Of a DNA stretch of 64,000 nt, positions 16,481 through 24,606 are shown one piece after another (the first letter of the stretch is position 1; every line of letters starts with the position of its first letter). The position numbers and the translations under genes are program-made. The stretch is from Gastranaerophilus sp944325835. Lineage in GTDB: Bacteria; Cyanobacteriota; Vampirovibrionia; Gastranaerophilales; Gastranaerophilaceae. The stretch is from NCBI GenBank assembly GCA_963931575.1, contig OZ007029.1, positions 1,960,921 through 2,024,920 on the forward strand, given 5' to 3'. Below the pieces are notes generated by a model that was given only the letters and a program-made list of their open reading frames with translations, was not told the DNA's origin and did not search any database.

Positions 16481-17126
16481 AAATTCAACAAAAAAAGCAA
16501 AATTTAAACCGGTAGAGTTTGAAATCAAAAAAAGCAGATTTAAAAAGATTATTGAAAACCAATTAAAAACAATATCACAAGAACCGGGTACAGTTTTAAA
16601 CGGTGTTCAATTCAAGACAGACGGTAATATTTTAACATTGGCTTCAACCGACGGCAACACCCTTTTAAAATCTGAAATTGTATTAGAAACGCCGCAACCT
16701 AAACATGAGATAGTGTTAAGTGGTTTATATCTTTCAAAAACAAAAATTTTTAACAGTTACGAAAACGGCAGAAAATCAAGTTTTAGCCTTTTTGATACTC
16801 TTGTAATTACTCTTTATGAAGACCATGCAACCATAGAAGATAAATTAAACAAAATTAAATACAATATCCCGGGGTTTTCTTCTGATGTACCGTTTCCAAA
16901 ATACGACCAGTTAATCCCTGATATAACAAAAGAACCATATACAAGAATCGGTTTTAATACAAAATTTTTAGAAAGATTTTCTAATATTTCAAACGGTAGA
17001 ACCAAAGAAGGGGTATTAAGCGTAAATAAAAATAATTCCTTAGCTTGTTTTGTTATAACAGCGGAAAATCAAGAAGATTTTGTTAAAAGTACCGCGTTAA
17101 TAATGCCAAGAGAGTTAAGGGAGTAA
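16473..17126 (+). CDS. Short beta sliding-clamp-like (DnaN-like) protein
   Basis: 217 residues. It carries several signatures of the DNA polymerase III beta clamp: LNGVQFKTDGNILTLASTDGN (compare the clamp LxGVxLE...LxxxATDG strand-turn), PFPKYDQLIPD (clamp FPDYxxVIP), IGFNTKFLERF (clamp IGFNxxYL) and the terminal ALIMPREL (clamp VLMPMRL). Host DnaN has about 370 residues in three domains; this has room for only two. It would be a phage processivity factor or a clamp mimic. The family call is from motifs read by eye. Confidence 0.65.
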   Translation: MAKNSTKKAKFKPVEFEIKKSRFKKIIENQLKTISQEPGTVLNGVQFKTDGNILTLASTDGNTLLKSEIVLETPQPKHEIVLSGLYLSKTKIFNSYENGRKSSFSLFDTLVITLYEDHATIEDKLNKIKYNIPGFSSDVPFPKYDQLIPDITKEPYTRIGFNTKFLERFSNISNGRTKEGVLSVNKNNSLACFVITAENQEDFVKSTALIMPRELRE

Positions 17127-17131
17127 CCGGC

Positions 17132-17191
17132 ATGGTTTGGACTGTTTTTATATTAGGCGTTATTGTAGGCGCGATTTTATTTAGTGATTAA
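17132..17191 (+). CDS. Possible 19-residue membrane peptide
   Basis: An ATG at 17132 opens a 19-codon frame coding for a hydrophobic peptide (MVWTVFILGVIVGAILFSD), six bases after the clamp-like gene, with AAGGGAG upstream. It may be translated as a tiny membrane protein or be chance. Confidence 0.35.
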   Translation: MVWTVFILGVIVGAILFSD

Positions 17192-17210
17192 AAAAAAAGG
17201 ATTAGAAAAG

Positions 17211-17432
17211 ATGATAAATGCAAAAGAAGCAAGAGAAAAAGCCGCAATAAATAAAATAAACAGAGCGGTAAAAGAAGCGGAAAATAGCATAAAAAGAGCC
17301 GTTGAAAAAGGATTATGCGAGGTAAAAATATTATGTCCTTATGATGTTATAGCGAATTTGCGCGAATTATACGGGCAGGCAGGCTATACCGTAACAGAAA
17401 TTCAAGGCGGCGTAAAGATTTATTGGGGGTAG
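17211..17432 (+). CDS. Hypothetical small early protein
   Basis: 73 residues from the ATG at 17211 with AAAGG 10 bases upstream; the longer frame from 17184 has no site. An N-terminal charged helix, then an alpha/beta end (ANLRELYGQAGYTVTEIQGGVKIYWG). No known family. Confidence 0.5.
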   Translation: MINAKEAREKAAINKINRAVKEAENSIKRAVEKGLCEVKILCPYDVIANLRELYGQAGYTVTEIQGGVKIYWG

Positions 17433-17434
17433 TG

Positions 17435-17548
17435 ATGAATCAAACACTATCGGAATACATTAAAAAATGCGATATTGACACGCTCTATGACCTTTTTGAA
17501 AAGGTTATAGAGGAAATCAACCGCAGGAAGGAAAAAGAACAGGCATGA
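17435..17548 (+). CDS. Hypothetical 37-residue protein
   Basis: A short frame (starts MNQTLSEYIKK) lying between two genes with a 2-bp gap upstream and a 4-bp overlap (ATGA) with the methyltransferase start, the classical coupling arrangement. Helical and amphipathic. Unknown function. Confidence 0.5.
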   Translation: MNQTLSEYIKKCDIDTLYDLFEKVIEEINRRKEKEQA

Positions 17549-18480
17549 ATATACTAAAAAAATTAATCAATAAATTTAACAACCCCGGTTTAAATGTTCT
17601 TTCTTTATTTGACGGAATAGCATGCGGATATGAAGCCTTTGACAAGGCAAAAATTAAAATTGAAAATTACTGGGCGTTTGAAATTGATAAATATGCAATA
17701 AAAATTGCTACTAAAAATCACCCGGACATCAAAGAAATGGGAAGCGTTATTAATGCAGATTTTCGGCAATTTGAAGGTAAAATAGATATTTTAATCGGCG
17801 GTAGTCCTTGTCAAAATTTAAGTATTGCAGGAGATAGAACTGGGCTAAAAGGCGAAAAAAGTAAGTTATTTTATGAATATGTAAGGGCGCTTAAAGAAGT
17901 AAAACCAAAATATTTTTTATTTGAAAATGTTGCAAGTATGACAACCGAAAATAAAAACAAAATAAGCGAAATATTGGGGGTTGAACCTATTTTGATTAAT
18001 TCCGCTTTATTATCAGCGCAAAATAGAAAAAGATTATACTGGACAAATATTAAAAATATAAAAATCCCGGAAGACAAAGGAATATTATTAAAAGATATTG
18101 TTTTAGAACATACGGAAGTTGACCGCGATAAGGCATATTGTATAGATTCCCAATACTCTAAAGGTACAGCGGCCGACTATTTTAAAAGAAGAAGACGCCA
18201 GCATGTGTACGACACAATCAAAAGTTATATTGTACCTTTTGATAAAACATTACAAATATTAGACAATGAAATCCAAAAAGGAAAAATAGGATATTTCGGC
18301 GTTGATTCTCAAAGCCGAAGGGTTTATACAATCCATGGTAAAGCTGTTACATTATGCGGCGACGCCGGCGGCGGTGCGGCTAAAATGGGGCAATATTTGT
18401 TTGGGTGTCTAACCCCGGATAGAATTAAAAAAAGCAAGACGGACAAAGATTTAATCAAGGTGTTAAATCATATACATTAA
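17545..18480 (+). CDS. C5-cytosine DNA methyltransferase, frameshifted
   Basis: 311 residues as read. C5-methylase motifs: I (LSLFDGIACGYEAF), IV with the catalytic Cys (GGSPCQNLSIAGDR), VI (FENV) and VIII (QNRKRLYW). The frame then runs into a false tail and stops at 18480. Motifs IX-X lie in the next frame to 18680 (see 18432-18680). A run of seven A's at 18427-18433 explains it: eight A's would restore RIKKKQDGQRF. So it is either a sequencing or assembly slip, a real loss, or slippage on the A run. An orphan phage methylase, likely anti-restriction. Confidence 0.9.
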   Translation: MNILKKLINKFNNPGLNVLSLFDGIACGYEAFDKAKIKIENYWAFEIDKYAIKIATKNHPDIKEMGSVINADFRQFEGKIDILIGGSPCQNLSIAGDRTGLKGEKSKLFYEYVRALKEVKPKYFLFENVASMTTENKNKISEILGVEPILINSALLSAQNRKRLYWTNIKNIKIPEDKGILLKDIVLEHTEVDRDKAYCIDSQYSKGTAADYFKRRRRQHVYDTIKSYIVPFDKTLQILDNEIQKGKIGYFGVDSQSRRVYTIHGKAVTLCGDAGGGAAKMGQYLFGCLTPDRIKKSKTDKDLIKVLNHIH

Positions 18481-18680
18481 CCGCGCAAGACCGGCACGGA
18501 ATATTAACAGAAGGTTATATAAGGAAATTAACCCCTATAGAATGCGAACGCTTACAAACATTACCCGATAATTATACAGAGGGAATAAGCGACGCTCAAA
18601 GATATAAATGTATCGGTAATGGCTGGACAGTAGATGTAATAGCGCACATTTTGAAAGGAATTAAAGAGGGTAATAAATAA
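18432..18680 (+). pseudogene. C-terminal part of the C5-methyltransferase in the -1 frame
   Basis: 82 codons continuing the methylase after a -1 shift at the A7 run: QDGQRFNQGVKSYTLTAQDR, then motif IX (RKLTPIECERLQTLPDNY) and motif X (YKCIGNGWTVDVIAHIL). These are the target-recognition end and AdoMet-pocket helix needed for activity. Without the shift the enzyme would lack motif X. The stop overlaps the next ATG (TAATGG), as expected for the true gene end. Confidence 0.85.
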
Positions 18681-18988
18681 TGGTTTGGAAAAAATGTTAT
18701 AAATGCAAATGGCATACAGACAAATGTAAAAATCAGGAATCAAAAAATTTTAATAAATTCCCCGATGAGGTCGTAAAATGCAATAAACCGATTAAATTTA
18801 CCGATAAACTGCCCGAAGGGATAACAAAACAGGTACATAAAACCCGCAAAGCCCGTAAATGTTATTTTTGCGGGGCGTATATCCCCGCCGGTAGTAGTTG
18901 TTTGGTAACAATTGATTTTGTAGAACACAATGTAAAATACAGTTGTGATGATTGCTATCACGGAATTATCGCATTATATGGAGATTAG
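18680..18988 (+). CDS. Cysteine-rich zinc-binding protein
   Basis: 102 residues with two Cys clusters: CYKCKWHTDKC near the N-terminus and CYFCGAYIPAGSSC ... CDDCYHG near the C-terminus, so probably two zinc fingers. It is one of a set of small zinc-ribbon proteins in the early region. Starts within the methylase stop codon. Function unknown. Confidence 0.65.
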   Translation: MVWKKCYKCKWHTDKCKNQESKNFNKFPDEVVKCNKPIKFTDKLPEGITKQVHKTRKARKCYFCGAYIPAGSSCLVTIDFVEHNVKYSCDDCYHGIIALYGD

Positions 18989-18992
18989 AAAA

Positions 18993-19379
18993 ATGGGAAA
19001 ATTAAAGGCATATATAGTAAACGATAAATGGAATGACGCCGGTAGTATTGTTGTATGGGCTGAAACTCGCGGCAAAGCAAAAAGTAATGCCCTATATAAT
19101 GATGTTTTTGACGGTTGCGAATATACCGAATTAAGAACCGAGCGTGTAAAAGACTTTGATAAATACGCAGACACGAAAAAAGTACCGATTCAAGAATTAT
19201 TAAATATGTCTTGGTGGTTTTCTTGTAGAAAATGTGGGGAAGAATATTTAGACTATGACAAAATCGCAGATGATGAAGCCTTTATAAATGATGTTGATTA
19301 CTCCAATAATGATTTTGTTAAAGGTAGTGTCATTTGTGCAGAATGCAAGAAAAAATTAGAGGAGTGCGGCAAATGGTAA
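18993..19379 (+). CDS. Hypothetical zinc-ribbon protein
   Basis: 128 residues from the ATG at 18993, preceded by GGAG; the frame extends upstream to 18945 without a site. N-terminal half alpha/beta (KLKAYIVNDKWNDAGSIVVW), C-terminal half with CRKCGEEYLDY and CAECKKKLEECGKW, a likely zinc ribbon. Stop and next start overlap (ATGGTAA). Confidence 0.6.
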   Translation: MGKLKAYIVNDKWNDAGSIVVWAETRGKAKSNALYNDVFDGCEYTELRTERVKDFDKYADTKKVPIQELLNMSWWFSCRKCGEEYLDYDKIADDEAFINDVDYSNNDFVKGSVICAECKKKLEECGKW

Positions 19380-19579
19380 ACGATAGATTACATATAATTT
19401 GCGGTAATTGCGGGCAAGACCTTAAAGAATCCGGCATGGCTACTTGGGAATATGTACCAGGAATAAAAGACGAAGAAACCGGCGAAACAATACAAAGCGC
19501 GGACGTGTTTATAAGGTGCGATAATTGCGCAACGATACATTTTTTAAAGAAATACATGGAAGAATATAAGGACGATTAA
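19373..19579 (+). CDS. Small zinc-ribbon protein
   Basis: 68 residues from the ATG at 19373 with GGAG 9 bases upstream. Cys pairs CGNCGQ and CDNC about 35 residues apart make a compact zinc ribbon. It overlaps the previous gene by 7 bp. Unknown function. Confidence 0.6.
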   Translation: MVNDRLHIICGNCGQDLKESGMATWEYVPGIKDEETGETIQSADVFIRCDNCATIHFLKKYMEEYKDD

Positions 19580-19581
19580 AA

Positions 19582-19713
19582 ATGATAGAAATATTAACAA
19601 GCGAAAAATTAACAATAATATTTTTAAATATCCTTTTAGGGTCTATTGCTACGTTTGCTTTTATAGGCGTAGTAGCGATTATTGGGGATTGGTTAAGCAA
19701 TTTAAGAAAGTAG
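19582..19713 (+). CDS. Small membrane protein
   Basis: 43 residues with one long hydrophobic helix (TIIFLNILLGSIATFAFIGV), starting 2 bp after the previous stop. Likely a single-span inner-membrane peptide. Function unknown. Confidence 0.5.
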   Translation: MIEILTSEKLTIIFLNILLGSIATFAFIGVVAIIGDWLSNLRK

Positions 19714-19719
19714 GGCAAC

Positions 19720-20010
19720 ATGGCAGATATTGACGTATATTTAGAAGCTATAAAAACTTTTGGCTCATTGTCGCAAATGGTAATAGTCATGGAAGAATGT
19801 AGCGAATTACAAAAAGAAATATCAAAAATTATTAGAGAAAAAGGCAACTTAGAAAATTTGGCTGAAGAAATAGCAGACGTAGAAATTATGCTAGAGCAAT
19901 TAAAACTAATTTTTACTTTGCACGATAAAGTAGCAACTAAAAAGGGCGAAAAAATCGAAAGATTAAAACGAATTATTGAAAAATATAAGGAAAACCGGCA
20001 TGAAATATAG
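19720..20010 (+). CDS. MazG-like nucleotide pyrophosphohydrolase
   Basis: 96 residues with the all-alpha NTP-PPase metal-binding pattern: EECSELQKE in one helix and EEIADVEIMLEQ in the next. The short length fits stand-alone phage MazG-like proteins, which may lower (p)ppGpp or clean non-canonical nucleotides. Embedded in the early operon, 6 bp after the small membrane protein. Confidence 0.8.
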   Translation: MADIDVYLEAIKTFGSLSQMVIVMEECSELQKEISKIIREKGNLENLAEEIADVEIMLEQLKLIFTLHDKVATKKGEKIERLKRIIEKYKENRHEI

Positions 20011-20263
20011 AAAACTTAAAAAGAAGTTAAAAAATCATCACTATTTACAGTTTGAAGGTTTTTGTTTGTACTTTGATGAAAACATAGTTAAGTTTTGGTT
20101 AGAGGGTACAAAATTAAGGAAAAAACCAATAAAAAAATACGATTATGTTTGTGAAGGCGCATACAATTCTTTTACGTGTGAAGTAGATGAATGGTGTTTG
20201 TATAGTAATAAAGAAATAAAAGAATTGTTAAAAAATGAAAAAGGAATATTAACAAAGAACTAA
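20000..20263 (+). CDS. Hypothetical early protein
   Basis: 87 residues from the ATG at 20000 (GGAAAA upstream), overlapping the MazG-like gene end. Strongly basic N-terminus (MKYRKLKKKLKNHH), beta-rich middle. No family recognised. Confidence 0.5.
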   Translation: MKYRKLKKKLKNHHYLQFEGFCLYFDENIVKFWLEGTKLRKKPIKKYDYVCEGAYNSFTCEVDEWCLYSNKEIKELLKNEKGILTKN

Positions 20264-20265
20264 AA

Positions 20266-20625
20266 ATGGGGGTAAATTTGGGTAGTTGTGATTTTAATGC
20301 GGATTTTGCTAAATATCCGCTTTTCTTTTTTGATTTGTTTAGCCGGACACTAAAGCCGATTCCGGCCGGTGAATTAACAAGCGTAAATGACTATGACCAT
20401 GGGCAGTATCATGCACATCATTTTATTGAAAAACAAATACGCAAAAATAACCCGGAATTTTACGCCAAAATAGAATATTTGCAAAAAATCATAATTGTAC
20501 CGGCTCAAATGAATTACGACGCGTCAAGCAGTATGGCTGAAGAAAATTTTTTAAAAAATTGGGGTATTGAAAAATATAAAATAATCTTTTCAAAACAGGC
20601 ATGGCATGCGGGTTTATATCCATAA
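20266..20625 (+). CDS. Hypothetical protein with His-rich, HNH-like pattern
   Basis: 119 residues. A central DYDHGQYHAHHFIEKQ segment followed 30 residues later by IIIVPAQMNYD recalls the beta-beta-alpha layout of HNH nucleases but the last metal ligands are not clear. It ends the first early block; the 169 bp after it hold no gene, only a weak hairpin and an operator-like TTGTTTTAATTTT at 20658-20670. Confidence 0.5.
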   Translation: MGVNLGSCDFNADFAKYPLFFFDLFSRTLKPIPAGELTSVNDYDHGQYHAHHFIEKQIRKNNPEFYAKIEYLQKIIIVPAQMNYDASSSMAEENFLKNWGIEKYKIIFSKQAWHAGLYP

Positions 20626-20794
20626 ACTAATTCAATTGAAGTAAATTAGTTGATATATTGTTTTAATTTTAATCCCACGCTAATATGGATTAGATTTAAA
20701 AAATTTTAGTTGTCCTTGATTCCTTTTAAAGGTATTAGCAATGCGCAATGTAAATATTCAGGGTGTCGCTAAAATAATATAGGAGTATTACGCC

Positions 20795-21169
20795 TTGTTA
20801 TATTGTTGTAGCGCCTACTTTTCGGCTGAACGTAAATTAAGATTATATGATAATTTAACGCATAAAAACCGCGTTTTAGAGGTCGGGCAGTGTCCGAAAT
20901 GCAAAGCGTTAAAAGTTCAGATAAAACAATATCGTATAGAAGACGGCAAATACAGCGAACGAAAGCCGAAAAAAGCAAAAGACGTTGCTAAATTTATTAG
21001 AAAATACGAAAAAGAAGCATATTACGAAATACCGGATTTGAACGTTAAAAACGGGTCATTATCTAATATGGGTTGGAGATATGCAGACGCGGCCAAAAGT
21101 TCATGGGTAAAAGATTTTAATAATGTGCGGCAATTTAAGTTAAACAAAGATTACAAGGTAATTAGTTAA
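20795..21169 (+). CDS. Hypothetical protein with zinc-knuckle
   Basis: 124 residues starting at a TTG with ATAGGAG 9 bases upstream. A CPKC pair follows two nearby N-terminal cysteines (YCC), a possible zinc site; the rest is basic and Lys-rich. The stop overlaps the next ATG. Possibly a nucleic-acid-binding accessory. Confidence 0.55.
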   Translation: MLYCCSAYFSAERKLRLYDNLTHKNRVLEVGQCPKCKALKVQIKQYRIEDGKYSERKPKKAKDVAKFIRKYEKEAYYEIPDLNVKNGSLSNMGWRYADAAKSSWVKDFNNVRQFKLNKDYKVIS

Positions 21170-21909
21170 TGGATTTTACATGCTCAAACAAAGAGTATTT
21201 AAAAAACATTTGCGGGGATTTGTTAAGGCGTTATAAACAAGGCTCAATATATAGAATATCTTACGAAGAAATTAAGCAGGAAAAAACACTAAAGCAACTA
21301 GGCTTTATATTTGGCGGATTGATAAAAGCGCTTATACGCTTCTTTGAGAATTTGGGGTACAGTTACGAGCCGTACATGATTAAGGATTGGTTATATTCCG
21401 AATGTGGCTTAACGGAGTGTATAACACTACCAAACGGCAAACAAGTAACTTATTTAAAAACATTATCTTCTATGACTAAAGCGCAAGCCGCTAAGTTCAT
21501 AGAAGATATTATTTGTTTTATTGATACGTCCGCAATATTTGAAGATTTTGTACTACCGCCGGAATTGCGTTATAGTTGGACGCATAACATTGATAAAGAT
21601 AAATTAGCGCTTATGAAAGCGGCCGCCATTAATAACTTTGATTCAAGTTATTTATTACATCAAAGCAAACTTACTTGTATTAAGTGCGGGGCGCGGGGCG
21701 GTATGGTGTACCACTTGAAAAGGCCATACACTAAAGACTATTTAACATTACCATTATGCGCAAGGTGTTATGATGATGTAAACACCCGCGGCGAATCATA
21801 TTTACAGGCGGATATTAAAGCCGTCTTAAATGGTTTAAGTTTAGAAGACTTTTGTTTACTAGCTTACCATTATTACAGGAAATCTTTTTCATATAGTGGA
21901 ACTCCTTAA
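21169..21909 (+). CDS. Hypothetical phage protein with C-terminal zinc/HNH-like domain
   Basis: 246 residues. The N-terminal two thirds are helical (KTLKQLGFIFGGLIKALIRFF ... MTKAQAAKFIEDIICFID), reminiscent of NinB/recombination-associated phage proteins. The C-terminus has CIKCGARGGMVYHL and LPLCARCYDDVNTRG, a zinc finger with His/Asn spacing like an HNH-type nuclease. It is the last gene before packaging, where lambdoid phages keep nin-region recombination functions. A cautious call. Confidence 0.55.
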   Translation: MDFTCSNKEYLKNICGDLLRRYKQGSIYRISYEEIKQEKTLKQLGFIFGGLIKALIRFFENLGYSYEPYMIKDWLYSECGLTECITLPNGKQVTYLKTLSSMTKAQAAKFIEDIICFIDTSAIFEDFVLPPELRYSWTHNIDKDKLALMKAAAINNFDSSYLLHQSKLTCIKCGARGGMVYHLKRPYTKDYLTLPLCARCYDDVNTRGESYLQADIKAVLNGLSLEDFCLLAYHYYRKSFSYSGTP

Positions 21910-21921
21910 AACACTAAGCAA

Positions 21922-21939
21922 AGCCCCTTTATAGGGGCT
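21922..21939 (+). terminator. Hairpin at the end of the early operon
   Basis: AGCCCCT/AGGGGCT stem (21922-21928/21933-21939) followed by a short T-rich stretch, 13 bp after the stop of the last early gene. A weak intrinsic terminator separating early from packaging genes. Confidence 0.6.
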
Positions 21940-22027
21940 ATTCTAATTAAATGAGGTAAGAAAAGCAAAGACATAATAAATAAAATAGGCTAAAACCCTT
22001 ATAAATATTGATTTTCGAGGGCAAAAA

Positions 22028-22191
22028 GGTACTTCCCGGCGCCCCCTGTTCTTGCGGGTAAGGAAACGCGCAAAGTTTTTTTAGGTACAGTTTAAAACTA
22101 TCGTTTCGTTTTTCGTTTTTAGTTTGTAAATATTGTTAAATTTGGGGTTTTGGCTGTTTATAATTTAAAACTATCGTTTCGCTTTTCGTTT
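22028..22191. promoter_or_regulatory. Candidate cos site with terminase-binding repeats
   Basis: The ~320-bp gap before the terminase small subunit holds a GC-rich block (22028-22071, including acttcccggcgcccc and cttgcgggtaaggaaac) unlike its AT-rich surroundings. It also holds a 28-bp direct repeat with one mismatch, at 22091-22118 and 22164-22191, containing CGTTTCGTTTTTCGTTT or its C variant. In lambda, cosN is GC-rich and followed by R sites of CGTTTCC type just before Nu1. The layout matches; nicking position and binding are inference. Confidence 0.55.
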
Positions 22192-22228
22192 AAAAGTGTT
22201 AAAAATAAAGGCTCATGGGGTTTCGCTT

Positions 22229-22732
22229 GTGGCAATAAATGAAATTACATCAAAATTAGATTTATTAGCTGAAATATTAGGGATAACCCCCCGAAGAATA
22301 CAACAGCTTGTAGAAGATGAAGTTATACCAAGACCCGAAAAGCCCGGGCAATATGATATACCGGCTTGCGTGCAAGCATATTATTACAAGGAATTTTGCG
22401 GCGACGAAGACGGCGAATTAGACGGAAGGTACGAAAGAGCAAGAAAAGCAAAAGCAGAGGCCGACCGCATAGAATTTGATTTAGGGATTAAAAAGGGTCA
22501 ATATGTTTCGGTTGAATTAGTTAAGCATGAACTTGAAAAAATAATCATGAATTGCAGGGGTAAATTATTAGCAATGCCGCGAAAATTAGCACCGACATTA
22601 GCGACAGCGGAAAGCCCTAACGAAGCAGAAGTAATATTAACCGACGGAGTAGAAGAAATATTAAACGAATTGGTTACACCGGGGTTTGATGAATCAGATA
22701 CAGGAATTACAGAAAATACGGGGGATAATTAG
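22229..22732 (+). CDS. terS: Terminase small subunit (Nu1-like)
   Basis: 167 residues from the GTG at 22229 (GGGG 8-9 bases upstream); a longer frame from the GTG at 22196 has no ribosome site. The N-terminal winged HTH (LAEILGITPRRIQQLVEDEVIPRP) is that of Nu1-type small terminases that recognise cos DNA; a helical region (YERARKAKAEADRIEFDL) and a C-terminal contact for TerL follow. It overlaps TerL by 44 bp. Confidence 0.88.
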   Translation: MAINEITSKLDLLAEILGITPRRIQQLVEDEVIPRPEKPGQYDIPACVQAYYYKEFCGDEDGELDGRYERARKAKAEADRIEFDLGIKKGQYVSVELVKHELEKIIMNCRGKLLAMPRKLAPTLATAESPNEAEVILTDGVEEILNELVTPGFDESDTGITENTGDN

Positions 22733-24605
22733 ACAGGCTTTTAATTGTTGGAAATGTCCGCCAAAATTAACTATATCCCAATGGGCGGATTTGTATAGAT
22801 ATTTAAGCCCGGAAGCTTCAGCCGAACCCGGCAAATATAAAACATCAAGGGCGGAATATCAACGCGGAATTATGGACGCTTTTAGCGACCCGCAGGTAAC
22901 AAGAATTGTTGTTATGTCTTCCGCACAGGTCGGCAAAACTGAAATTTTAAATAATATTGTTGGTTACTACATAGACCAAGACCCAAGCACAATATTAAAT
23001 CTGCAACCGACTTTAGAAATGGCGCAAACTTGGAGTAAAGACAGATTAGCGCCAATGGTTAGAGATAACCCATGTTTAACCAAAAAGGTTAAAAACTCAA
23101 AGTCTAAAGATTCAGATAATACGATTTTACATAAGCTTTTCCCAGGCGGCCATATTACAATGGTTGGTGCTAATTCCCCGGCCGGTCTTGCGTCAAGACC
23201 TATTAGAATTGTATTATGTGATGAAGTCGACCGCTACCCGGTAAGTGCCGGTGCGGAAGGCGACCCGGTCAACCTTGCAATAAAAAGAACTACAACATAC
23301 TGGAATAAAAAAATAGGTTTGTTTTCAACTCCTACCATAAAAGGTATTAGCAGGATTGAAAAAGCTTTTGCAGAAAGCGACCAACGTTACTATTTTGTAC
23401 CCTGTCCACATTGCGGAGTTTATCAGCGTTTAAGGTGGGGGCATGTAAAATATAGCAAAGACAATGTAAAAGAAGCTTACTACGAATGCGAACATTGCGG
23501 CGCTCATTTATCCGATTCAGATAGATACAGGGCAATAGCCCGCGGATATTGGGAAGCGCAAGAAGAATTTAAAGGCGTTGCAGGTTTTCATTTAAATGAA
23601 TTGTACAGCCCTTGGCGTAAGCTTGCGGATATTGTTCAAGACTTTTTAGACGCAAAGGACAAACCGGACACCCTCAAAACTTGGGTTAATACTTCTTTGG
23701 GCGAAACTTGGGAAGAAGCCGGCGAAAGCGTAGACCCTGACAGCTTAGAAGCAAGGACGGAAGGTTATACAAAAATCCCTAAAAATGCCGTAGTATTAAC
23801 GGCCGGGGTTGACACACAAGACGACCGTTTAGAAGTTGAAATAACCGCATGGGGTAAGGGTGAAGAATCATGGTTAATTGATTATATTAGATTGTATGGC
23901 GACCCTGACCAACCGGAAGTATGGGAACAATTAGACGATATTTTAGCTTCTGATTACTTGCACGAATCCGGCGCAAGGCTAAATATTAGCGCAACTTGTA
24001 TAGATACCGGCGGGCATAAAACGCAAAGCGTTTACGAATATGGCCGAACCCGTTACACTCAAAGAGTTTATTTAATAAAAGGTGTTGGCGGTGAGGGTAT
24101 CCCGATTGTAGGCGCTCAAAGTAAAGTTAAATGCGGAAAATCTAAAAATAAGACCGTTAAATTATTCCCGGTAGGTGTCGACCAAGCAAAAGGAACTATT
24201 TACGGCCGGTTAAAAATATCTTCTTTCGGGGCGGGTTATATGCACTTTCCGAGAAAATGCGATAAAGCATATTTTGATAGTTTAACCGCAGAAAAATTAA
24301 TAACTAAGTTTGTAAAAGGTTTTCCAAAAAGAACGTGGGAAAAAATCCGCCAAAGAAACGAAGCTTTAGACTGTAGGGTTTATTCTTATGCGGCTTTAAA
24401 AATACTCAATCCGAATTTTGAGAGAATCGGGGAACGCTTGAAAGAAAACGCGATAAAAAATAAATTGCAAGAACTTAAACAAAAGCTTAGCAATAAAGAA
24501 CCTGAAAAGCCGGATAAACCCGTAAACGAAAATACAGCGCTTAAAATGCGGAAAAAACGCAAAATAAATACAAAACAAACATACGCGCAAAGTTGGAGAG
24601 TTTAA
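22689..24605 (+). CDS. terL: Terminase large subunit, GpA family
   Basis: 638 residues. The GpA-type ATPase is visible: adenine/Walker A region VMSSAQVGKTEILNN, Walker B IVLCDEVDRYP, then the nuclease half with VLTAGVDTQDDRLEVEITAWG and CIDTGGHKT. A zinc site (CPHCGVY ... CEHCGAH) sits between. Lambda GpA relatives cut at cos and translocate DNA, so packaging is probably by cos and not headful. Start at the ATG 22689; an adjacent TTG also opens the frame. Confidence 0.95.
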   Translation: MNQIQELQKIRGIIRQAFNCWKCPPKLTISQWADLYRYLSPEASAEPGKYKTSRAEYQRGIMDAFSDPQVTRIVVMSSAQVGKTEILNNIVGYYIDQDPSTILNLQPTLEMAQTWSKDRLAPMVRDNPCLTKKVKNSKSKDSDNTILHKLFPGGHITMVGANSPAGLASRPIRIVLCDEVDRYPVSAGAEGDPVNLAIKRTTTYWNKKIGLFSTPTIKGISRIEKAFAESDQRYYFVPCPHCGVYQRLRWGHVKYSKDNVKEAYYECEHCGAHLSDSDRYRAIARGYWEAQEEFKGVAGFHLNELYSPWRKLADIVQDFLDAKDKPDTLKTWVNTSLGETWEEAGESVDPDSLEARTEGYTKIPKNAVVLTAGVDTQDDRLEVEITAWGKGEESWLIDYIRLYGDPDQPEVWEQLDDILASDYLHESGARLNISATCIDTGGHKTQSVYEYGRTRYTQRVYLIKGVGGEGIPIVGAQSKVKCGKSKNKTVKLFPVGVDQAKGTIYGRLKISSFGAGYMHFPRKCDKAYFDSLTAEKLITKFVKGFPKRTWEKIRQRNEALDCRVYSYAALKILNPNFERIGERLKENAIKNKLQELKQKLSNKEPEKPDKPVNENTALKMRKKRKINTKQTYAQSWRV

Positions 24606-24606
24606 C

